A stretch of 64,000 bases of DNA from Tubiluchus corallicola (lineage: Eukaryota; Priapulida; Priapulimorpha; Priapulimorphida; Tubiluchidae), in NCBI GenBank assembly GCA_030141605.1, contig JAQGDQ010000034.1:576001-640000 (forward strand), read 5' to 3'. Numbering within the stretch: the stretch's first letter is position 1; each line of letters starts with the position of its first letter. The notes under the pieces were generated by a model. That model saw nothing but the letters and a program-made list of their open reading frames with translations. It was not told the origin of the DNA and ran no database searches. Position numbers and translations under genes: made by a program. Of this stretch, positions 50,963 through 63,500 are shown one piece after another.

Positions 50963-50998
<36 letters not shown>

Positions 50999-51149
50999 GA
51001 AGAGAGAGAGAGAGAGCAAGAGGGAGAAAAGAGAAAAATTGAGAGCAACGAAGGAAGTGGACAAAGAAAAAAGCCTCGCGTTTATTATATAATTTCTAAC
51101 ACAAAAACATGCCAAAAGAGGACATTTTCTGCTTTCGAAGCTCTCAGCG
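50900..51149. repeat. Short duplicated segment, 202-bp spacing
   Basis: The ~48-bp block containing ggacattttctgctttcgaa and gctctcag occurs at 50900-50947 and again at 51102-51149. Between them are (GA)n tracts (50964-51015) and a second block, gagagcaacgaaggaagtgg onward (51041-51104), which recurs at 51978-52041. Confidence 0.85.
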
Positions 51150-51308
51150 TGTGAATCGTTGTAGTTTGTGCTCATGGATTGGATGCTCGTGTGAGATTTG
51201 CTCCAGGGAAATAACATGATTTACATGCACACTCCTCGTGCTTTTAGTAATGCAGTGATGGCTTCACGAGATATTGTTATATTAATATAAGGCTCTGAGA
51301 TGGATGGC

Positions 51309-51687
51309 AGCTGTTTTCCAAGCAATATGTTTAATGGACATCCCTTCACTGCTGGCAAAGGTACAAAAACAGGAAATCACGGAATACAAAGCAATTTAAT
51401 AAGTTCATTTACTTACACAGTGCAATATTAATGCTTCTTAGAGCTTCGACATAATTGCGCAGAAACAAAAAATGAAAATGCACCAAGCCCTCTTATGAAA
51501 CTGCAGGCGGAGTATTGCCATGGTAGGGCGCCGCTATGATATATTTACTATTTTACATGCATTCAGTGTGCAGCCTACCGCGACGATACGTCGGCTCGTA
51601 GTTCAAAGGGAAACTTGCACTTTTCGTGTTTAGGAACAACAGGAAAAAGAGTGAAACTAGAGAGAGGAACAGTGAACAGGAGAGAGA
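51309..51687 (+). repeat. Dispersed repeat family E, copy 1
   Basis: Matches 56692-57042. Shared words in order are agctgttttcc, agcaatatgtttaatggac, atcacgg, atacaaagca, cttagagcttcg, aaactgcaggc, catggtagggcg, cgctatgat, gtttgcactttt-type sequence and cgtgtttagg. It ends in GA-rich sequence. Class unknown. Confidence 0.82.
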
Positions 51688-51780
51688 AAGATAAATATAA
51701 TAATAATAATAGTAGTAATAATAATAATAAATCTTTATTAAAGAAATGAACGTATATACAAAAGGTGCCTCTTTTGTAGG

Positions 51781-51970
51781 CTAGGGAGAGAGCGAAAGAG
51801 AGAGAGGGGGAGGAGGGAGAGAGGGAAGGGAGGGAGGGAGAGAAAAAGAGAAAAAGAAAGAGAGAGAAAGAGAAAGAGAAAGAGAAGGAGAGAGAGAGCG
51901 AGAGAGGGAGAGAGAGAGAAAGCGAGAGAGGGAGAGAAAAAGAGAAAGAGAGAGAGCGAGAGAGGGGAAG
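51781..51970. repeat. GA-rich tract
   Basis: Imperfect GA/GGA/GAAA repeat of about 190 bases. Ser/Leu-rich minus frames are artefacts. Confidence 0.9.
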
Positions 51971-53393
51971 AAAAATTGAGAGCAATAAAGGTAGCGGACA
52001 AAGAAAAAGGCCCCGTGTTTATTATATAAATTTCTAACACAAGTTTTCTGTTAATTATTTTTGTTCATGTTCAAATGGGCTAAAAACATAATAGACGGCA
52101 GCATGAATGCGGTTTATTAATTATTTTATTATTATTATTTTCTTTCCTACCTTAACAGATACAGATATATATACATATACACAAAATATAACAAGGAATA
52201 GTTAGTGTAAACATAACCAAAATGCAAAACAATAACCAAAATCACTTGTTGAGTGAAATATTTAACGTTATTTGCAACATCTATCTACAATTTATTAATA
52301 TTTATTGAACTGCTGTCCACAACATACGCCTACGCACACATGTATATGTGTGTGACTACAAACACTCACAAAAATGTATGCCAATGTGCTTATTGGACCA
52401 TTCAAATAATAGAACCTTTTTTCTTGACACGAAATGTAAGATGACGCAGAGCAGCTACATCTTAAGACTTTAGTAAAAATATCTTCTTGTTTCGGATAGC
52501 AATAGTGTCTGGTTTCGCTTTCTCAAAATAAGCTTCATCAACTGTTTATAAAAGTTGCCATAAAATAAATACAACGTAAAAATACTTACGATTCCTGGAT
52601 CATTCCCACATGGGAGGGCTCACGTTGTGATCAGGCAGAGAAAAAACGCTAGATTTGACCGGGAAATTTTCAGGAAAATGGTACACAAACCAGAATAAAA
52701 ATAGGGCAAAAAATCAGACGGGTTTCAAATGTACCAAAGCCATTACAGATGTTCCTGAACTGCGTGGTCATGTTTGTTTAGAGAATGCAGGAAAAAATAT
52801 AGAAATTTTTCTGAAAAGCAAAGTATGTATGCGTGACAAAAGGTATTTTAATCACTTGCTTTTTTACAACATAGACCAGGCATCCTCGCGAAATTCGTCA
52901 ATATTTCCAGCACGTATTTTTAAGTTTTTCAGTATTGAAAATAACAATCATGTTCCGATAATTGATATAAATAAAATCACTTTAATGTATGTACTTAGGC
53001 ATTAGGTACTTAAGGTCTTACGGCCACTTAATTAGATTAACGTCTTAACTGTTATGTAGCTCTGTCGCCTGACACATTATACTCATAGGTTCCCAGATAT
53101 TATGCCCTCGTTGTCAGATTAAACAGTGCCATTATCATTGTAAATATCATTTATCACCAAGAACTTAATGACCTAATTAAGAATTCAAACAACTATTTAT
53201 CATCATCATCATCATTTGTAATACGGTTTTCAGTTTAGAGAGAATGAAAGAAGTTGGAGAATTAACGCACAATGGAGCAACTAAAATTCACTTTTCTATA
53301 CTAATGCATAAAATTATTTTCAGTGAACATCATACATGGAAATATTTATATTAAGTATTTATATATCCAAGTAAAACTAAATTTCTATTCAAT

Positions 53394-53825
53394 CCTACCC
53401 TAGGGTACCCTACCCTACCCTACCCTACCCTACCCTACCCTACCCTACCCTACCCTACCCTACCCTACCCTATCATATCCTATCCTATACTATCCTACCC
53501 CATCCTACCCTACCCTACCCCACCATACCCCACCCCATCCCACCACACCAAACCCCACCCCACCCCACCCCATCCCATCCCATCCTATCCTATACTGTCC
53601 TATCCTATTCTATCGTATCCTATCCTGTCCTATCCTATCCTGTCCTGTCCTATCCTATCCTATCCTATCCTATCCTATCCTATCCTATCCTATCCTATCC
53701 TATCCTATCCTATCCTATCCTATCCTATCCTATCCTATCCTATCCTATCCTATCCTATCCTATCCTGTCCTATCCTATCCTATCCTATCCTATCTTATCC
53801 TATTCTATCCTATCCTATTCTATGC
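53394..53825. repeat. Pentanucleotide satellite, (CCTAC)n passing into (CCTAT)n
   Basis: Roughly 430 bases. 53394-53470 is almost pure TACCC. 53470-53640 is a mixed zone with CCACC, CATCC and CTGTC variants. From 53640 it is almost pure TATCC. Confidence 0.97.
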
Positions 53826-54327
53826 TATTATTATTGTTAGCAAGAACTTCGTCTCAAAGGAAAAGAAACCTTGCACGCACCTTCACGCTCATTTTGGAAA
53901 ATTTCTTTGTCGCGTGTCGTCCCCGTAGCTCCTCTTTTTTAATCAATCTAATATACTACGCGGTGTGTTTGTCAATTATTTCTACCTAGTGAAGCGAGCA
54001 ACAGATAATCCAACCTCCATCTCCAGCGAGAAACGAGAGTTTTATCGCTATTATATAGCACTGGTTTTACTGTCCATAAAGACTGTGATAGATTGTGATT
54101 CACGTGTTGCACTCCTAAATGTCAATACTTGCCGCTATTCTGTTTTACTTACACTGATGAATTGCCCTAAGTTAACTTGCCTGAATGCCCTGTTGTATTT
54201 TATCTGATTAGAATTTTCAAACGTCTACGGTTTTATGGGCTTGCAGATCACTTTTTGTACCACGGAGGATTTAACGTTGTTTACCCGTTACACCTGTGTA
54301 GTCTCTTCTGTGGTCGATTTATGATCC

Positions 54328-54661
54328 AGGGCTGGATCACCGTATAGGCCAGTATAGGCTGCATCCTAGGGCCCTCAGGTTTGGGGGGCATACTTTGCAT
54401 TGCTGATTTTAAAAGTGAGGCCAGGAAGTTTGAAAATCCAATTTTAAAGTCGCTTCTCCTTTGAGATAAAGGATCATTGTTTGAGACCCTGTGTTTGACA
54501 TAAGGGCCCCTTTTTGAAGCCCTTTATTTAAAACATGGGACCCCCAGCTATACGAAAGTGTATCATAAGTAAAAAAATAACTTCGCTTTCGAGACAAGTG
54601 CAAGTAAATTAGAAGGTTGCTTCGTCTAAGGGGCCCCAAAAGGTTATAATCCGGAACCCAT
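54328..54661. mobile_element. Possible hAT-like non-autonomous element
   Basis: The left end is cagggctggatcaccgtata, and agggccct lies nearby. The right end reverse complemented reads tgggttccggattataacct, followed by ggggcccc. Imperfect terminal inverted repeats of the CAGGG-GGAT kind are common in hAT-type MITEs. No 8-bp target duplication could be seen, so the call is weak. Confidence 0.35.
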
Positions 54662-56297
54662 ATAATAATTAATAAATGGACATTCAGTCACGAAACACGT
54701 AATAATGATTATAAGAGTGACTACATTTGGCAACAGCGACAGTTTTTGCAGTTACTTCTGCAGTAAGTAGTCCTGATAACTTTGAGATATAAAGGTAATT
54801 TTTCCGCCGAAATTTCAGGTAATTTACTTTATTTTTTTCATTAAACTATCCATACATATCATAAAATTTAAATGCAGAAAACAATAAAATATGTACAGTG
54901 ATAAACAAGACAGGTTAAAGTGGACACAGGAGACACAAAAACTAAAATTACTACTTACATATGCCTGCAGAAATCCAAATGTCTCGAAAAGTCAATTTTC
55001 ATTAATATTTGACTAAGTATTTTACTGGAGGCGGCATTTATCAGTGGAGACCCATTTACATTTACAGGAAGAGAATTTCAGTACTTAAACAACTCTATTG
55101 ATAAACGAATGGTGAGCTAGAAACGATACAGATCGATTTACATAAAGTTTGTGGTAATGACCTCTAGAAATTCTAGTAGCATGGATAAAAAATGCATTTC
55201 TATCTAAGTCGTTTTCATTACGAATAATATTGTAGCACATTTTAGATCATAATGATTTATTCTCTCTTCTAATGACAACATATTCAAAGCTAAACGTCTA
55301 TTAGGGTTGCAGGTAGTGTATTCTATACTTACCTGGGAATACAATGAATGATGGTTGCATTTAATGAATTCTATACTTACCTGGGAATGCAATGAATGAT
55401 AAGCGCACCTTAATATTGTCTTATTACGCATCCTGTATTAACAAGAATGTAAGTCTTCGTACATCTCCGTTATTAACTCTTCTTCTGGGTCTTCATTTGT
55501 TCCATCGCCGTCCTTAATATGTCTAAAATCACCATAATCATTAACTTCTGGTGATTCGCCTCGAGTATGCGTGGTGATAATTCAAGTTAATTACTGAAGC
55601 ACCACTTTAAATGCCATGTAGCAGTAACTTCATACAAAATCTGACGCTCTTTTCCTTCATCTTTGAGGAGTTAACAATCAAAATGGTAAATGTTGTTAAC
55701 GTGTGACGCTTGTTTTTTGAGGATTTCCTAAACTTTTCTTAACTTTTGTGCTTCAAAGAATGGTTAAGGTGGGCATCTAAAAGCTTATTAATCACAAGAA
55801 ATAGATAGATTTCATTAAATGTGCTGCCAATGGCATCTTTGGCCAAGGAACAGAATGAATGGAAGTCTAGCTTTTATTGGCATCATCTGGTGAAATAGCT
55901 GTAGGACTGATGAATCACTCACAGGCATTTTATAATACAACACGCAATAATCGAAGATTTGGATGAGAAATTAATAGCCTCGTTAGTTCCTCTCGACTAG
56001 GTATGCAGTTAACAAGCCATAACCATATGTTAATCACGGGAGCGTGCAGAAGGATTGTTTAATAAATAAGCTACCGCACACAGTACGTGTTTATATTGCA
56101 AACATACAGAGTAAGAGGTCTAGACATGCGCTAATAAAGCTTAGCGTAGAAGTCAAAACTAACTGGGTGACCACGATGCATTCAATATTTCACATGCAAG
56201 TTAATGTGCAGTCAAGATGATACTTGGTCCTGCTGTTTGGTAGTCGGTGCTGGAATCAATTGTTTTTCCGTGTTTAGAAACAGTGAGAAAAGAACTG

Positions 56298-56499
56298 AAT
56301 TGACTTTATTGACTAACGAGATAAATCATGTTAATAATGCATCACATACAACGTTGTAACAAGTTAGTTCAAATTAAATACAATATCGGTAACGAACGAA
56401 TTGACTTTATTGACTAACAGGGATAAGCATGTTAATAATACATCACATACAACGTTGTAACAAATTAGTCCAAATTAAAAACAAGATCGGTAACGATGG
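56298..56499. repeat. Tandem duplication, two 101-bp units
   Basis: Both units begin aattgactttattgactaac and pass through catcacatacaacgttgtaa to atcggtaacga. Only a few differences. Confidence 0.9.
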
Positions 56500-56691
56500 G
56501 TCTAAACAGTCACGCAGATAAAGAAAACGTAGGCTTACAGTGAACGGAGCAATTACATACAGAATCAGCTACACAGGCATACAAGAAACAGGGACGGAAG
56601 AGGGAAATGGTGAACAAGAGAGAAAGAAAGGAGAGGAGAAAAAGAAAGAGAAGAGAGATATGTGAGTGAGTGAACGAGACACAGGGAGATA

Positions 56692-57034
56692 GCAGCTGTT
56701 TTCCGAGCAATATGTTTAATGGACTCCCGTTCATTGTTGGCGTGGGCACAAAAAGTGGAGATCACGGCATACAAAGCACTTTAATTAAGTTCATTTAATT
56801 ATATGATGTCACACAGTGTAATATAAATGAGTTAATGAGTCTTAGAGCTTCGCCAGAAATAGAAAGTACAACAAACCTTCTTATTAAACTGCAGGCTGGA
56901 GTATTGTCATGGTAGGGCGTCGCTATGATAAATTTACAGGCAATTCAATATGTTGCCACGAGTTCTAAGGGAAGTTTGCACTTTTTGTGTTTAGGGAAAT
57001 AAGAAAAGAATGAGACTGGAGAAAAGGAAAGTGA

Positions 57035-57042
<8 letters not shown>
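56692..57042 (+). repeat. Dispersed repeat family E, copy 2
   Basis: Second copy of the element at 51309-51687. Fragments of its 3' end (cgtgtttagaaacagtgaga at about 56271) lie just upstream, suggesting nested or tandem insertion. Confidence 0.82.
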
Positions 57043-57295
<253 letters not shown>

Positions 57296-57865
57296 AGCGT
57301 ATCAACATGCCACTGTGAACACATGAATGAAGCGTGATTTTGTGCATAATTAGTTTGGATGAATAATATCATTAACAGCTAACTGCAAACCATCTCAGTG
57401 TGAATAAGGTATAATTATCATAGCAAACTATTCCCTTGCCAATGTGAATAGGACGTAAGTTAACGATCTTGGTGTGAATAAAGTTTTAGTAAATTGTTTC
57501 ACTATTAATAGAGTATTAGAAAACCGTCTTGTTGAGAAAAGAGTACAAAGGTTTTAGTTTCAGTGCAAAAACGTATTATTAATAATACACACGTGAATTT
57601 GGTATAAATAAACTGTTTCAGTGTGAGTATTGTGACTGCATATGAAAAATACGAAGTAATTGGTTTACACGCACGACAATACACGGCACGAAAGAGATGA
57701 AAATAAACTACATTAAAATGATAAGATGTCACGCTCAGAGATATGACTTTAATCAAAGCAAAACTAACTTTCAATATCAACTCTGTTTGGCAGTGTTTGC
57801 TAAGTCAACTATGCAAAGAGACGTAGGACATTCAAAACCGTAGTTGCCGCGCATGCGCACCACAC

Positions 57866-58228
57866 GACGTCATTAAAATTCTGCCAAAAATCGCATCATT
57901 GACTGAGCGTTTTCGCAATTTCTGGACTTAATTGATTTTACGGCAGAGTTATCACAAAATCTACGAAGGAAATTAGAGAGACGCTAGCTTAGAAGCTGTA
58001 TCACGAAGACAGTTCGAAGAATGGCGAACAAATTGGACACAAACAAAGCCAAAAAATATTGATGAAGAAAATTCAGTTCTAGATAGAGTCCTAGGCGATC
58101 AAAACGACGACAATGGTAATGAAACAGTAGCCTGCGGTTATGACCCTAACACTGTTGTTGCTGTTGTGTGGTGTACTGTAAGGATATGGATTACAGATTC
58201 TGATAAACTCTCTGTAACATTAGCTTAA
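57866..58228 (+). other. Family-D-like leader followed by an unexplained 83-codon open frame without ATG
   Basis: 57866-57975 resembles the gacgtcatt...ttatcacaaa part of family D. From 57977 an uninterrupted frame runs to TAA at 58226-58228. It is polar and acidic in the middle (RRQFEEWRTNWTQTKPKNID, then SVLDRVLGDQNDDNGNET) and has no Met. A consensus-like donor gtaagg lies at 58178. It may be a relict exon of a mobile element or of a host gene; I do not recognise the protein. Confidence 0.3.
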
Positions 58229-60214
58229 CAGTGAACACTGAACGGATCAGTGTGGTTGCTATATCAGATTTACACACGTCAGTTCACTGCTTTAAGTCTG
58301 TCTTTCAAACCTATGTAGAAACTTCTTTGTACAATGAGCTGTTGTTCTCTTGTTATATTGTTCTCGGAGTTCTCTTGTTCAAATCCATGCTGCATACCAG
58401 CTAATTCACACTACCTGTTTTTCAAGTTTGGCTTCAAAGTTTAATTAATTGTGGATGTGCACAATTAAATGTAATAAATATGGTTAGCTAATTGTATCAT
58501 AATTGCTTCTGACATAGTTTATACATTCACAATACCGTTACAACACTAAAACTAGAGAACTATTACTGTATGAAGAGACAATTGCAATAGGCCCTATAAA
58601 ACTCAACGCCCCCTCAATCAACCGAGAGCTATACATTTTGTTTATTCATGAGAAAGTTACATTATTTATGTCGTGTGCACAACATTTATGGCTTGTATTA
58701 ATTTCGTTTACTCCATTGTATAGTCAAGTTCATTGGTACACGTTCATTACATTTTCACAGCAAAAGTAATTGTATTCTTTCACAAAAGCTTTCTTTAGCA
58801 AGTTTAGCGAGATTGCCATGGAAGGCTTTTTCATCTGCCCATGATGATGCTGTATTTTCTACACACTAATGGATGCAATTTCACATGCCCTTATGCAGTT
58901 CATTATTCCTTTGAGCTCTTTCTTCGCTTGGCAGCGCACAAATTTCTCTAAACCATTAAAGTGTAGTCATCACTCCACAACGGAGATCTAAAATGGAGTC
59001 CTGATAGCAATTAATAAGTCTATGCAGAATAGAGAGAAAGAAGAAGAGCTCAAAGAAGTCTCTACGTGGACAGAAATCTCTCAAAAACCCCACCGCTACA
59101 CATGTCACACAGGTGCTGTGATTGTAATTTTCACATCTGTTATGGAGCCTATAAAGTGAACGCATGCTGTACAAATTAAATGAAATGCTTGCCACATATT
59201 TTTGGCCAAGAATAACAGACTGTTTTAAAGCACGTGGGGGGGCTGCTTATAATATTCTCTCAGACATTTTTTTGATTACAACAATCTTTAAATTATGTGT
59301 ATAATTCGAATTTCCAGCTTAACACTTAAAGTTAGATTTAAGTTTGTTTCGTCACATAATAAATCTAAGTCTTAAATATAAAACTAAACCTAAATGTACG
59401 GCTTTGTACGGAATTACGTGTGCTTCGAATCACGAGCTTTCCCTGATCTTCTATAGCTCTCTTTCGAAGCAAACCGTGAATCTTTAATACCTGGATAAAC
59501 GTCATACACACAGAGTTTCATAAAAAGACCAAAGTCTGTAGACTCTGTGTACTACACACTGGCAATAAATCGTTTAGAAACACACGACCAATGGAGAATG
59601 GTAGTAAAATGTCTAAAGCTTGCAAGATGATAGGCTGTCATTAGCAACTTCACCAAAGCTTCTAGCTGCATAGTGACCCACAATCTAGCATAGTCTTTAG
59701 CTTAAAATATCGCCTAAATGTGCGTCTCATTTTCCCTCCCCATTAGAGCACTTAGTAGACACTATTCGAGCAGCCATTTTAATGTTCATTACGTTCATTC
59801 AATGACAATTCGCAACGTGCACGGAATTCATAATTATTTTGACGGTATTTTGCAGCTGATTTTGAGATTTTCCAACGACAATACAGACTCGTGTCGCATA
59901 ATCCCCTAATGTATTAGAACAGGATACATTAGCATGGCATAATTCCCCAATGTGCCATAATACATTTCCGGCTTTTTGGTGAGACTTGCATCGACTAAGC
60001 GATAAGCGATTAGTTTACTGATTAAGACCAACAAGAAGACACGTGTAGCTGAGCAAAAAGATGGTCAGAAAAAATGTATAATAAAAACAATTAAAACACG
60101 GTGAATTCGAAATGTCTGGAGTGGATAGAAGCCCAGTATTCGTACAGGATTTTCGCCATTGCGTAAAATACGAGTTTTTTTATTAAACCGGACGATTTAT
60201 TAGGCTCGATCTCA

Positions 60215-60700
60215 TTTTGAAGTACTGTCCAAAATATACGTTTTTTGCATGGAAAAGTTAGCAATTGTCTCTTATATTTCAATAATTACCTTGGAAATCT
60301 AATTAACGGCAACCGAACACAGCCTTCGCTTACATCACAAACTAACTACAGTTTGTGCAATGGAGGCATCTTTCCAATGGAGTCCAGCACGTTTGCGTAA
60401 GTGAAGATTACTGATGTGATGTCACGAAAATCGGCTGTATGTCACAAACGAACACTATAGTTCATGATCACGCTTACACGGTACTGCGCCTATTTGTCAG
60501 CCACTCAAATGTGACAAAAAGGGGCCACTGCCAGTTTTAATGGATTCGTTGAGCCGCCAGTAGCTTTGAAAGTTTAAGAGACTTTATCTGTCCGAAGCAA
60601 TTATTATTGATCTAAGATTTGATTTAAAAAATCTGTTGCAGTTTTCAGCATTTTAGAGCATACTTTATTTTGAACTGACGTCTATACAATCGTCCGGTTT
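60215..60700 (-). repeat. Dispersed repeat family A, copy 2
   Basis: The reverse complement matches 6225-6740 throughout (see that entry), with about one quarter of positions changed by eye. It contains gtgatgtcacg and ttacatcacaaacta. Confidence 0.8.
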
Positions 60701-61203
60701 TCTTTAAAAAGTTAAAAAGCAATGAATAATTGAAAACTCTCAGTAACTTAATCTACACTTACGATACATGTTTGCTAGAGGGGCAGAAGTTAACGGTTAT
60801 TTGCAATCAGAGTAAAATAAGTATGAAGACTCTGCCATTATTTTTTCCAACTCTGTGAGTCTAAACTTTTAGGAAAAGGACATGTTCAAACTCAGAAAAG
60901 AACCGGTTTCGAATCTATGGTTGGTTCGAGCATGGTGTCGGTCTAGATCTCACTTGTAGCAGAATGAACAGCTAACACAGCTATCCCAGCTATCCCTTAG
61001 GTAACAAATCATGGACTTGCTGATACAAATTAGGCAAGACATTGTATACTCTTCTGGGCTAGGTTAAACAATCTTCAATAAGTGACACAGTCAAAGTAAA
61101 TATAGCAGAACTTAGCTTGTGGACCCACTAAAATGGCCGCTTGACAGATCATTACATGGAGAGAGTACTGTTGCAAAGGAAATTGTTTGTGGAATGTGTT
61201 TAT

Positions 61204-61720
61204 GTGAAAACACCGGTTCTCGTCTGATCACCGAAGTTCAGCAACGTAGAGCCTGGTTAGTACTTGGATGGGTGACCGCCTAGGAATACCAGGTGCTGTA
61301 GACTTGCGGGATGCCCATACTGTATCTCGACACTAGGCGAAGGAGCTGCACAAGCAGCCAACGGCTAGAGGGCGGAGGAGGTCAAGTGACCCAACGGCCG
61401 AGTGTAGAGGAGTAAACCTTCCAAATCAGGAGTGGAGCCCCGAAGGCGGACCAGTGCAGCTCCTGCAGCCAACCTGGTGCCAAACGTATCGCCCCGCTTT
61501 CCTTTGGACTACACCAGGGAGGAAGAAAGGGGGTTCCTGTTGTCTGGGCAACTCAGGATCTCCATACACCTTGCCCAGGCGTGTGCCCTGGAGAGGCCAC
61601 TCCAGTGGTTCAAGGATCGGATTGCTCAGCCACAGTCGACGCTGCTGCACCATCAATGTGATCAATAACTGACTCTCTTGGTGCACACCCCATTGTCTTC
61701 CGAGACAGAAGGATACCAGC
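61204..61720 (+). mobile_element. 5S-headed SINE-like element, copy C (nearly full length)
   Basis: Starts inside the 5S head at gtgaaaacaccggttctcgt, so the first ~20 bases of 5S are missing. The whole control region is intact (accgaagttcagcaacgtag and gtacttggatgggtgaccgc). The body then continues to agaaggataccagc. It keeps the full ggcgtgtgccctggagagg segment and serves as the reference copy. A stretch of about 30 bases present in copy A near 20212 is missing here. Confidence 0.9.
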
Positions 61721-62402
61721 AAAGTTCTTCGATTTCGTTCCTTTTTCAGGAACATGGAAATGGAACTAATTCATTACAACAGAATGAAATTTGGGACTGA
61801 AACTAGTTCCTTTTCTGTAAGGTCAGAGGAACTAGGAACTTGGGACAGGAATAATGAAAAATTATTGACATTCTTGCGAGTTTGGGAGTCAAGAGAGTTT
61901 GGAGCTGAGAGTAGTTCCTAAACATAAGGAGCTTTTTCACCCCTACTTGGAGATCACCGTCACGTACTAGACTGCCATATAAATGCTCTCCAAAGTCCAG
62001 TCGCCCTCAAATTTGCTGCCTGGAAGCCTCCTCGTTTAAGTGGTGTTGCTTCCGGCGCGAAAAAGCTTTTGCATGTCAACATTTCGTCATTAATGGTATG
62101 CAACGCAAAACCGCACACAAGCAAATTAACGATTTCATTCGTCGCAGAACAGCAACATTGATTAGAACGGCTGATGCAATTACCTGCATACAATGAACGG
62201 CTATACACCTATAATAACGTTCACAGTATGAAGTTTACTAAGCTTAACCGTATCTAATAACGACTGCAATTGAGTTAAGGTGAGCCAGCGGAGAATACGT
62301 TAACCTAACATTTAATTCGGGAAATTTATAGAGCAAACCTGGGTTGTAATTACAAGACAAAGTCGAAACGGCAAGGGAGACGTGGAAGCTTCAAAAAATT
62401 TA

Positions 62403-62893
62403 TATATATATATAATAATCTTTATTTGTCATTAAAATACATTGATAATCACTGATAAAAAATTTACAGCGATGATCAATCAGTGTTAGTTAATAAAAAC
62501 TTACACTGCTAAAGGCAAATGCGTCAGTGCAATCTAAACTACTGTGCAGTAATGGAAAGTAACGACGAATAAAATCAAACATATTTACAAATATGCACAA
62601 AAAATGAAAACATTATGATTTAATTAATATGGCCGTGGGTATATAAATTGTGAATTAGTGTGTATGTTGTCGTACTGGTGTGATGGTATTTCATGTCTGG
62701 TTAATATTAGTGATTTTAATTTTGTTTTAAATGCTGATAGGGACTTGATTTGTTTAATCTGTAATGGCAGAGCATTCCAAAGTAGAATTGCTTGCTTGAT
62801 TATAGAGTTCGTTCCATAGTGGGTATTTGTCCTAATTTGTTTTAGATTGCTTGTTCTGAAATTAACGATAGGACGTTCTGTTACACAAAATTA
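62403..62893 (-). mobile_element. LINE 3' end: ORF2 C-terminus plus 3' UTR
   Basis: A 5'-truncated non-LTR retrotransposon. The coding end lies at 62890-62624. The AT-rich 3' UTR ends at gacaaataaagattattata followed by a short TA run at about 62403-62420. Such 5' truncation is usual for LINE copies. Confidence 0.75.
62624..62890 (-). pseudogene. LINE ORF2 C-terminal fragment, open frame of 88 codons
   Basis: The minus-strand frame opens after TAA at 62893-62891 and stops at 62626-62624. It contains no start Met near its beginning. Key segments are VTERPIVNFRTSNLKQIRTN, HYGTNSIIKQAILLWNALP, IKQIKSLSAFKTKLKSLIL and FIYPRPY at the end. The R.N..YG......A..LWN.LP..IK...S...FK..LK pattern is the classic C-terminal tail of reverse-transcriptase proteins of CR1/L2/Jockey-type LINEs. 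No stop or frameshift was found, so this insertion is younger than the one at 15067. Confidence 0.8.
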
Positions 62894-63430
62894 ATAGTTA
62901 GTGAATAAAATATCAGCGAAGAAGACACGAAAGACTCGGTTTTTCTTTACACACCCGTGTGTACTATTTTCAGTGAAAGAGAAAAAAGGAATTGAAACTA
63001 AAACTAAATTTATGGATATATGTTAATAATAACAATACAGTCACTAAGCTCGAATTACAGAGAGGTGACAAAAAGCTGACAACACAAGAAAAACACAATA
63101 GAAAAAATACAAAAACGCGCAAAATATCAAAATATGAGTCACGGTAGCAAGAAACGAAAGAATTCTTACATATAGCAACAAAGACAAATTTAAATATAAA
63201 TTTGTTCTTGGTAACGGCGTAAACAATATAGCATTTTTTGGTTTAACGTAACAAGTTAAATGAAAGTAACGATTCGTTACAGCGGTCTGTTTCGAATTAA
63301 AAATTTATAACGTTTTTTTAGCAAAACAACAGTAACCTCTGCTTTGTTTAGTTTGACATTTGTCCTGTGTGATTAAAAACAAAGCGAGATTATACATAGC
63401 TGAGTGGTCACGCTTTCTGTTTGACAAATA

Positions 63431-63500
63431 AAGTTAAGCGATGTCAAGCCTGGTGAGTAAATGGGTGGTTTACCTCGGGTTTCAATGCCCATAGCGCCTG
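63431..63500 (+). repeat. Possible highly diverged 5S-like relic
   Basis: aaagttaagcgatgtcaagc followed by ctggtgagtaaatgggtg resembles the 5S internal control region (aagttaagcaacgtagagcc, tggttagtacttggatgggt). Several substitutions and a 2-4-base deletion are present. The downstream sequence is unlike the 5S-headed elements in this window. Confidence 0.35.

Noticed and set aside
52655-53005. 116-codon plus-strand open frame
   Set aside because: No recognisable motif, no splice or promoter context, and an AT-rich composition equal to the surroundings.
60890-60990. Possible tRNA-like sequence with gattcgaaacc
   Set aside because: A box and cloverleaf cannot be formed and the box spacing is wrong.
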